Assembly: GCF_002234615.1 (NCBI RefSeq)
Contig: NZ_NMQW01000022.1
Coordinates: 62,001 to 126,000 of the forward strand
From: Paenibacillus rigui
GTDB lineage: Bacteria > Bacillota > Bacilli > Paenibacillales > NBRC-103111
Reading direction: 5' to 3'
DNA length: 64,000 nt
Under the pieces are notes generated by a model that ran no database searches, was not told the origin of the DNA, and saw nothing but the letters and a program-made list of their open reading frames with translations. A program made the translations under genes and the position numbers. The stretch's first letter is position 1. The number at the start of each line of letters is the position of its first letter. This document shows positions 58,957 through 64,000 of this stretch, piece by piece.

Positions 58957-61900
58957 CTAGAGCCGTCCGTCAGTTACGGACCAAAGCTTGACTTGCCCGA
59001 GCAATCCGTACGGCTGAATAAGATATTGCGGCGTATACTCCTTGCCTTCCTTGCGAAAGGACTCCCAGCTTGTCGTCGGGCTGCTCCCGAGCGCTTGATG
59101 AAACGGTCCGAACATATTTCTCGGACTTCCCATCACCTCGATCTCAAGACGATTCGAACCCTGAACTAATAATGGAGTCAAATCCACTCCGTCCGCGGAT
59201 TTCCAAGGAATATGCCCTGCACTTTGCCCATTCACACGGATTTCTGTCGTCACGGCCGAGCAATCCCCCAGCTCAAGAATAATCCTTCGATCCGATTCCG
59301 TAAAATGCTCATAATCCGCATGGTAGACCATGCTTCCGTTGTAGTGAAAGTAGCCTTGCAGACACCAGTCACCTGCACGAAGGAATTCCGGTTCCTTCAC
59401 GATGCGTCTGTCCGGATTCACTGCGAAATCCCCAATAAGATATACGTCTTCTACTTCCATCGCCTGATGGTACAAGCATTGAAGCTCCAGCTCGTTGAGC
59501 CCTTGTACGATTCCGCTCAGAGGAACACGGTCCATGGAACGATCGACGAACCAGCCGGCAGGTGGATGGGAAGCGTCGATACCGTTAAGCAGGATACGGT
59601 AATGTTCGGCACCCTCAATGACAAGCTCGACACCGGATGCAGGCAGCTCCGCTACATCGAAGGTCATACGAAAGGCGACCGGCGTACCATTCTTCGGATG
59701 CGGCTCATGAATCCATTTGTAACGCTGCGTCATGCCGTTAGCATAAATCTGACGCATGCCCAATTGCTCGCGTATTCTGCGCTGTGCGGACCATATCTCC
59801 TCTTCTTCCGCGGACCATTCGGCATTGCCGATCCGATAGCGGCACGTATCGATCGTCAGAACGTTGGGCATGGTCCGGGTGAATCGGAATACAGGCCCGA
59901 AAGCCTGCATCAATGCAGCGCCCGCTGTGTCCGTAATTGCGGCAAGCACAGCTGTTGACGCTACGGCCTCACCGGCTGCCGGTACCTCAGCAGAAGACTC
60001 TAGAGGCGACTGCTCTTTATAAATGACGTACAGCCGGGAATCAGCCGGACCGAAATGAGCATGAAAGCGAATTCCTCTATCCGCGGTCGACACCGCCGCT
60101 ATCTCTTGTATCCGGCCTGTCAGCGCATCCCATTGCTCCAGCCGGCCGGCTGCACCTATAAAGATAGTGGCGTCAATCGAGCGTGAGCGGTCATTATTAA
60201 CAACGAATAACGAATAGTATGAGTCCGTTTCCTTAAGCAAGTACAGGAGCTCCGGCGCTTCGGCGCCATACGTGTTTTGTATGCTGACCAGCCGCGGCAT
60301 GAGCCGCTCCAGCTCGCGGATCGCTTCTTCCTGGCCGCTTACAGCAGTCACCCCCGGATGCTCATACAGCTTTGCCGCTTCTGCGGAAGCGCGGCCCTCA
60401 ATCATCTCGGCTCCGGGTGTCAGCGCAAGGACCCGCCCCCCTGCATCCAAATATTGCTGAAGCAGCTCGTATGTACTTTGCAGCAGCGTACGGATTGGCG
60501 GCAGGATTACAAGCGCATACCCCGCTTGTTCCACATAAAGCTTCCGGTCACGGACCGCTCCGGCTTCCGCCATAATCGTCTCGTCTCCAAGATCAAAATC
60601 GTAATGGGAGTGGGCTAGAAGCTTCAACAGATCGTTATATGAATATCCGTATTCGTCTATACCGGGAATATCCCGATCCTTTCCTCGAGACTCGCTTCCG
60701 TACGGATTCGTTCCAAGCATCGTCCATGCCGTTGATGCGGGATGAAGCACAAGGATATCCCGGATAGGCTTCCCTTCCGTCATAACGAGCCCGATTCTTG
60801 CAAAATAGTCTTCTACGACGCGGTTATATTTCCACCAGTTCGTCTGGTAGTTGAAAAACGGCGGGTAATCTCTCTTGCGGCAGCCTCGGATCGAATATTG
60901 AGCAAGGTGCTGCGAGCGCACATTAATGCCAAGCACATACTGCCAATCCCCCATCCATTTTTGGCCCTCGAAAGTAAATTCCCATCCGGCGCATCCGTAC
61001 GTTTCGGAAATGACGAATTTGCGTCCAAATTGGTTCGCTACACTGGTACACTGCTTGACGGTCATATATTCATCCGTCTGCTCGCAGAGCATATCGATAC
61101 CCGGCACATGCTGGTACCGGTAGTGGGGCATGATGGCCCCGCTAACCCTTGTGGCCACGCCCAGTGCGCTTTCCCACAAATAATGTCCGGTAAAAGCAAG
61201 ATCGTGCCGCTCGCACCACTCGCTGATTTGCTTGGAGTAGGCATTACAATACTTCTCCGAGACGGTTCGCCAATAATCATGACGTGCGGCTGAAGAATGC
61301 TCCCCGTCAAAATAAAGATAAGGAAGCAGATCCGTAAGATCATATCCTCTTTGCTTCATGAAGTATTCCTTAAACCTGTAAGTCCAAGGCAGCCAGCCCC
61401 GCCCGGGCGTAAACCGGCAGTTTCTGTCATGAACGCTCGGCTCATCGGTAAAGACGCCTTTGACGGTCTTCCCGAACTGTTCACCGATTTCAGCACGATA
61501 AACCTCATATGTCATTTCGATAAATCGGGAGACCGTCTCTTCGTTCATGCTGTCGGGCGGCGCTTCTCCATTGAACCATTCGCTTGCAGCCGACACCTCG
61601 ATCCGAAATACGAGAAGCATCTCGCGGGTAGCCAATTGGGGAGTTTCATGCAGCGACAGTCTATCGCATCGCCCCAAGTGCATCCCGTCAAGTTCAGCCT
61701 TAAACAAGGCGATCACATCTGGATGGGGCTCGAAGGCCTCTCTCGTCACTTCAATAGTCAGGCCTTTGGCACGGTACTCGTCCCCGAGGGCCGGCACGTT
61801 GCCCCCGGCCGACCCGGATGGCCAGCGATCCTCGTCATAGAGCCAGGCGTGCATGCCGAGCGATTCCGCACGGGAGACGGAAGCCTTGACGGCTCCCATC

Positions 61901-62100
61901 CATTCCTCTCCCATGTAGACCGTTTCGAGCCCCTCGCGGGAATGCATGAAAAATCCTCCCACCCCCTGCTCGTTCATATCTTCGATCTGTCGTACCAGCT
62001 CCTCCTCGCACAATGCGTCATTCCATGACCAAAAGGGCATCGAACGGTATGCTGCCGGCGGATTCGAGAAGTCCTTCTTCAGAGCCTTCTGTTCCTTCAT
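58957..62100 (-). CDS. GH106-like alpha-L-rhamnosidase (glycosyl hydrolase)
   Basis: A 1047-residue enzyme without signal peptide. N-terminal YRSMPFWSWNDALCEEELVRQI and GVGGFFMHSREGLETVYMGEEW are typical of GH106-type hydrolases; VKGVFTDEPSVHDRN and VISETYGCAGWE in the barrel carry acidic residues that could be catalytic. The last ~300 residues have a GH2-like beta-sandwich (VELVIEGAEHYRILLNGID, TEIRVNGQSAGHIPWKSADG). It probably removes rhamnose from imported pectin fragments. ATG at 62098-62100 is preferred (GAGGGAG nine bases upstream); an ATG at 62118 overlapping the upstream stop codon has no site. Substrate linkage is inferred. Confidence 0.85.
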   Translation of the reverse strand: MKEQKALKKDFSNPPAAYRSMPFWSWNDALCEEELVRQIEDMNEQGVGGFFMHSREGLETVYMGEEWMGAVKASVSRAESLGMHAWLYDEDRWPSGSAGGNVPALGDEYRAKGLTIEVTREAFEPHPDVIALFKAELDGMHLGRCDRLSLHETPQLATREMLLVFRIEVSAASEWFNGEAPPDSMNEETVSRFIEMTYEVYRAEIGEQFGKTVKGVFTDEPSVHDRNCRFTPGRGWLPWTYRFKEYFMKQRGYDLTDLLPYLYFDGEHSSAARHDYWRTVSEKYCNAYSKQISEWCERHDLAFTGHYLWESALGVATRVSGAIMPHYRYQHVPGIDMLCEQTDEYMTVKQCTSVANQFGRKFVISETYGCAGWEFTFEGQKWMGDWQYVLGINVRSQHLAQYSIRGCRKRDYPPFFNYQTNWWKYNRVVEDYFARIGLVMTEGKPIRDILVLHPASTAWTMLGTNPYGSESRGKDRDIPGIDEYGYSYNDLLKLLAHSHYDFDLGDETIMAEAGAVRDRKLYVEQAGYALVILPPIRTLLQSTYELLQQYLDAGGRVLALTPGAEMIEGRASAEAAKLYEHPGVTAVSGQEEAIRELERLMPRLVSIQNTYGAEAPELLYLLKETDSYYSLFVVNNDRSRSIDATIFIGAAGRLEQWDALTGRIQEIAAVSTADRGIRFHAHFGPADSRLYVIYKEQSPLESSAEVPAAGEAVASTAVLAAITDTAGAALMQAFGPVFRFTRTMPNVLTIDTCRYRIGNAEWSAEEEEIWSAQRRIREQLGMRQIYANGMTQRYKWIHEPHPKNGTPVAFRMTFDVAELPASGVELVIEGAEHYRILLNGIDASHPPAGWFVDRSMDRVPLSGIVQGLNELELQCLYHQAMEVEDVYLIGDFAVNPDRRIVKEPEFLRAGDWCLQGYFHYNGSMVYHADYEHFTESDRRIILELGDCSAVTTEIRVNGQSAGHIPWKSADGVDLTPLLVQGSNRLEIEVMGSPRNMFGPFHQALGSSPTTSWESFRKEGKEYTPQYLIQPYGLLGQVKLWSVTDGRL

Positions 62101-62117
62101 CCCATGCCACTCCCTCA

Positions 62118-63158
62118 TCAGCTTTCATCAAATTCAAGTTCCATGCTCCAGCACACAATGCGTTCTCTCTTCCAAGTATAGGTGACATGAATATGGTTTC
62201 CTTGAGCAATAACAGCGGGATAAGAAAACTCGCCGTATTCGATTGGAACCGAATAAGAAGTATATTCACCTTCCAATACTTTCAGTTGTTCCCATGTCTC
62301 TCCGTTATCCAGGGAGAAGCTGAGCAACAGCGGGGTGCGCGGTCCCCTGTACATACCGATCGGGTTATAAGCCAGTACAAGCACTCCGTTATCCATTCTC
62401 GCCAGATCGATTCCACTGTTATTGTTCGGCAAATACGTACGGTAAGCAGGTGACCACGTTCGGCCCGAGTCGCTGGAGTCGCTCCGGTAAATGAATCCAG
62501 CTGTGCTTCGGGCCAGCATATGCACATGTCCGGGTTCGGATTCCCACACCGTCGGTTGAATGATGCCTTTCCCCCGGATCAGTTCCGCCCCTGCCGGATA
62601 CTCCCCTTCCTCCTCGAATTCATGCAGGACAGGTACCGGTTCGCTAGCTGTCCAGGTCAATCCCTGATCAGGTGAAATATCCGCGAAGGCGTCCCAGAAT
62701 CTCCCTTCCAGAGAAGCAGGCGCAATCCATGTTCCGTCCTGCAGCTGAATCAGCTTGTTCTTGACAGGGCCTCTTCCTCCGATATCGCCAGGGACAAGCT
62801 CAACGGGCTTGCTCCATGTCTTGCCGTCGTCGTTGGATACGGTAACCCGCGTATACCATTCGGGTATCGGATGGCCCACTTTGTAATGGAGAACAATCTG
62901 CCCGTCATCCCGCCGGAACAAGACCGGGTTCCAGTGGACAAGATCAGGTTCATCGGCAACCAGGTATGGCTTGGACCAAGAACCGTTCGTCCGTCTGGAG
63001 CACCAGATCCCCACATCCGGATTCCCTTCTTTGGACCCTGCAAAATAAGCGACCAGCAAATCCCCGTCCGGGAAAGCGATTACCGTCGAAGCATGACAGC
63101 TGGCAAATGGACGATCCTCCTCAAATAAAAATTGCTTGGTATCCTGTTTAATCTTCAT
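62118..63158 (-). CDS. BNR-repeat, sialidase-fold protein
   Basis: A 346-residue protein with a six-bladed propeller pattern. Asp-box repeats are visible (SNDDGKTWSKP, SPDQGLTWTAS, SSDSGRTWSP, SLDNGETWEQ). It resembles BNR_2/predicted neuraminidase proteins common in plant-polysaccharide clusters rather than true secreted sialidases, and lacks a signal peptide. The substrate may be an acidic sugar of rhamnogalacturonan side chains (inference). AAGGAG precedes the ATG; the stop is 17 bases from the preferred rhamnosidase start. Confidence 0.87.
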   Translation of the reverse strand: MKIKQDTKQFLFEEDRPFASCHASTVIAFPDGDLLVAYFAGSKEGNPDVGIWCSRRTNGSWSKPYLVADEPDLVHWNPVLFRRDDGQIVLHYKVGHPIPEWYTRVTVSNDDGKTWSKPVELVPGDIGGRGPVKNKLIQLQDGTWIAPASLEGRFWDAFADISPDQGLTWTASEPVPVLHEFEEEGEYPAGAELIRGKGIIQPTVWESEPGHVHMLARSTAGFIYRSDSSDSGRTWSPAYRTYLPNNNSGIDLARMDNGVLVLAYNPIGMYRGPRTPLLLSFSLDNGETWEQLKVLEGEYTSYSVPIEYGEFSYPAVIAQGNHIHVTYTWKRERIVCWSMELEFDES

Positions 63159-63186
63159 CTCGTTCCAGCTCCTTGGTTGTCATGAA

Positions 63187-64000
63187 TTACTTTTTCATTC
63201 TGGCCAGCGCGTTGCTATAGATTTTTTCGAGTTCGCCGGCACCCATCGTGCGTGCTTTCTGGATCACAGCGTCATATTCGTCGATCTTTTTTACACCCAT
63301 AATGAACTTGTCATATTCCTGATCCAGCATCGTGTTTATGGTTACATTCAGCTCTTTAACACGCGCGGCTTCCTCTTTGGTTAACGGAGGATCCATTACA
63401 GGCTCGTTATATGCCGGGTCTTTGGCAACAATTCCCCAATACTCGTCGTTGATCGCGTCCCAGTTTCCGGTCATTTTCTCGATTTGTGTTTGGCTCATCG
63501 TATTCGTGTAATAAGGTGTGAAGCTAAGCTGGCAGCAGCCAAGGTCGGAATACAGCGCGTAGTATGGCGTCGGCGTAGCGGTTTTAAACTTGGCAACGTA
63601 ATCCTCCTTATATTTCGGCTGGCCCTTCTCGTCCTTCGTATAGTGAACCCCCTCTATGCCGAAATTCATCAGATTGGATGCTTCCTCCGAATACATCCAA
63701 TCCAGCAGCTTCACCAGCTGTTCAGGATTTTTGGACCTGGCGCTGATCGCAAACGTTTTGCCGCTGAACACCGTCGCATAATAGTTGGCGCGCGCTTTGC
63801 CAGGCGCATATTCCGGTATCGGGAGCACTTGGAACTTGCCATCTGACTGCGTTTTGCGTAAATCCCGTGTATAATTCAGAGAAAATCCGCTGTTATCCAT
63901 AAAAAAGAACGACTTGCCGCTGGTCAGCTTCTCGGTCCACTGCTGCTGCGTTGTAATCGCGTAGTCCGGGTCAAGAACCCCCATGCTATACGCTTTGTTA
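63187..64000 (-). CDS. ABC transporter substrate-binding protein (partial, 5' end outside window)
   Basis: The C-terminal ~271 residues of an LplA-type extracellular binding protein; the frame is open to the window edge, so the start and signal peptide are missing (an internal Met at 63984 is not the start). Family patterns: FAISARSKNPEQLVKLLDWM, EEASNLMNFGIEGVHY, TKEEAARVKELNVTINTMLDQEYDKFIMG near the C-terminus. It heads the visible part of an operon with the BNR protein and rhamnosidase, so it probably binds a pectin-derived oligosaccharide; its permeases should lie just beyond 64000. Confidence 0.9.
   Translation of the reverse strand, partial: NKAYSMGVLDPDYAITTQQQWTEKLTSGKSFFFMDNSGFSLNYTRDLRKTQSDGKFQVLPIPEYAPGKARANYYATVFSGKTFAISARSKNPEQLVKLLDWMYSEEASNLMNFGIEGVHYTKDEKGQPKYKEDYVAKFKTATPTPYYALYSDLGCCQLSFTPYYTNTMSQTQIEKMTGNWDAINDEYWGIVAKDPAYNEPVMDPPLTKEEAARVKELNVTINTMLDQEYDKFIMGVKKIDEYDAVIQKARTMGAGELEKIYSNALARMKK

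Noticed and set aside
59212-59958. 248-codon plus-strand frame
   Set aside because: Antisense to the rhamnosidase coding region, with no domain or ribosome site.
1-64000. CRISPR arrays, insertion sequences, prophage genes, tRNA or rRNA
   Set aside because: No regularly spaced repeats, transposase motifs, phage structural genes or tRNA-like cloverleaf segments were noticed on reading both strands.

Overview
The window looks like chromosomal DNA of a soil or plant-associated, spore-forming Firmicute close to Paenibacillus. The evidence is four-fold: YesM/YesN-type two-component systems beside sugar ABC transporters, several very large secreted proteins with SLH domains, two YheC/YheD spore-coat ATP-grasp proteins, and strong AGGAGG ribosome sites that often serve TTG starts. 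No rRNA, tRNA, CRISPR array, phage or insertion sequence was seen.

Layout. (1) 1-6.1 kb, minus strand: a YesN/YesM pair with its own sigma-A-type promoter, followed by an LplB/LplC-type ABC importer and its binding lipoprotein, which is cut by the window start. (2) 6.2-15.5 kb: two giant SLH proteins (1225 and 1668 aa). A 38-bp element shared between the importer promoter and the 1225-aa gene promoter, with identical spacing to the -10 box, suggests that both answer to the same response regulator. (3) 15.8-24.8 kb: a sugar ABC operon ending in a D-2-hydroxyacid dehydrogenase, preceded by a lipoprotein-kinase-regulator operon. (4) 24.9-28.7 kb: panD with a YheC/YheD gene, divergent from thrC with a second YheC/YheD gene.

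(5) 28.7-33.4 kb is the most unusual part. It holds a truncated hemoglobin, a bacterial GRAS-domain protein (relative of the plant GRAS transcription regulators), a LuxR-type response regulator with a multi-membrane-span histidine kinase, and an orphan 131-aa secreted protein. An 18-bp dyad, TACTC-N8-GAGTA, lies upstream of the hemoglobin, GRAS and secreted-protein genes. The proximal copies stop 80-87 bp before each start codon. This points to a small undescribed regulon, probably run by the embedded two-component system.

(6) 33.5-46.3 kb: one minus-strand run of 12 genes for uptake and breakdown of peptide- or amide-like compounds: FadR-type regulator, M20 amidohydrolase, Dpp/Opp importer, nitrilase-type amidase, thioredoxin, creatininase-family hydrolase, PLP C-S lyase and S9 peptidase. 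The C-S lyase suggests sulfur-containing substrates (inference).

(7) 46.6-64 kb: a pectin/rhamnogalacturonan region. A likely operon encodes a secreted 831-aa multidomain protein, a 1682-aa pectin methylesterase-pectate lyase fusion and an SLH surface protein, with a cre-like site at its promoter. Next come an AraC regulator, a divergent GH105 unsaturated rhamnogalacturonyl hydrolase, and an operon of a binding protein (cut by the window end), a BNR/sialidase-fold protein and a GH106-like rhamnosidase. The large enzymes would cut pectin outside the cell and the intracellular enzymes would finish the imported oligomers.
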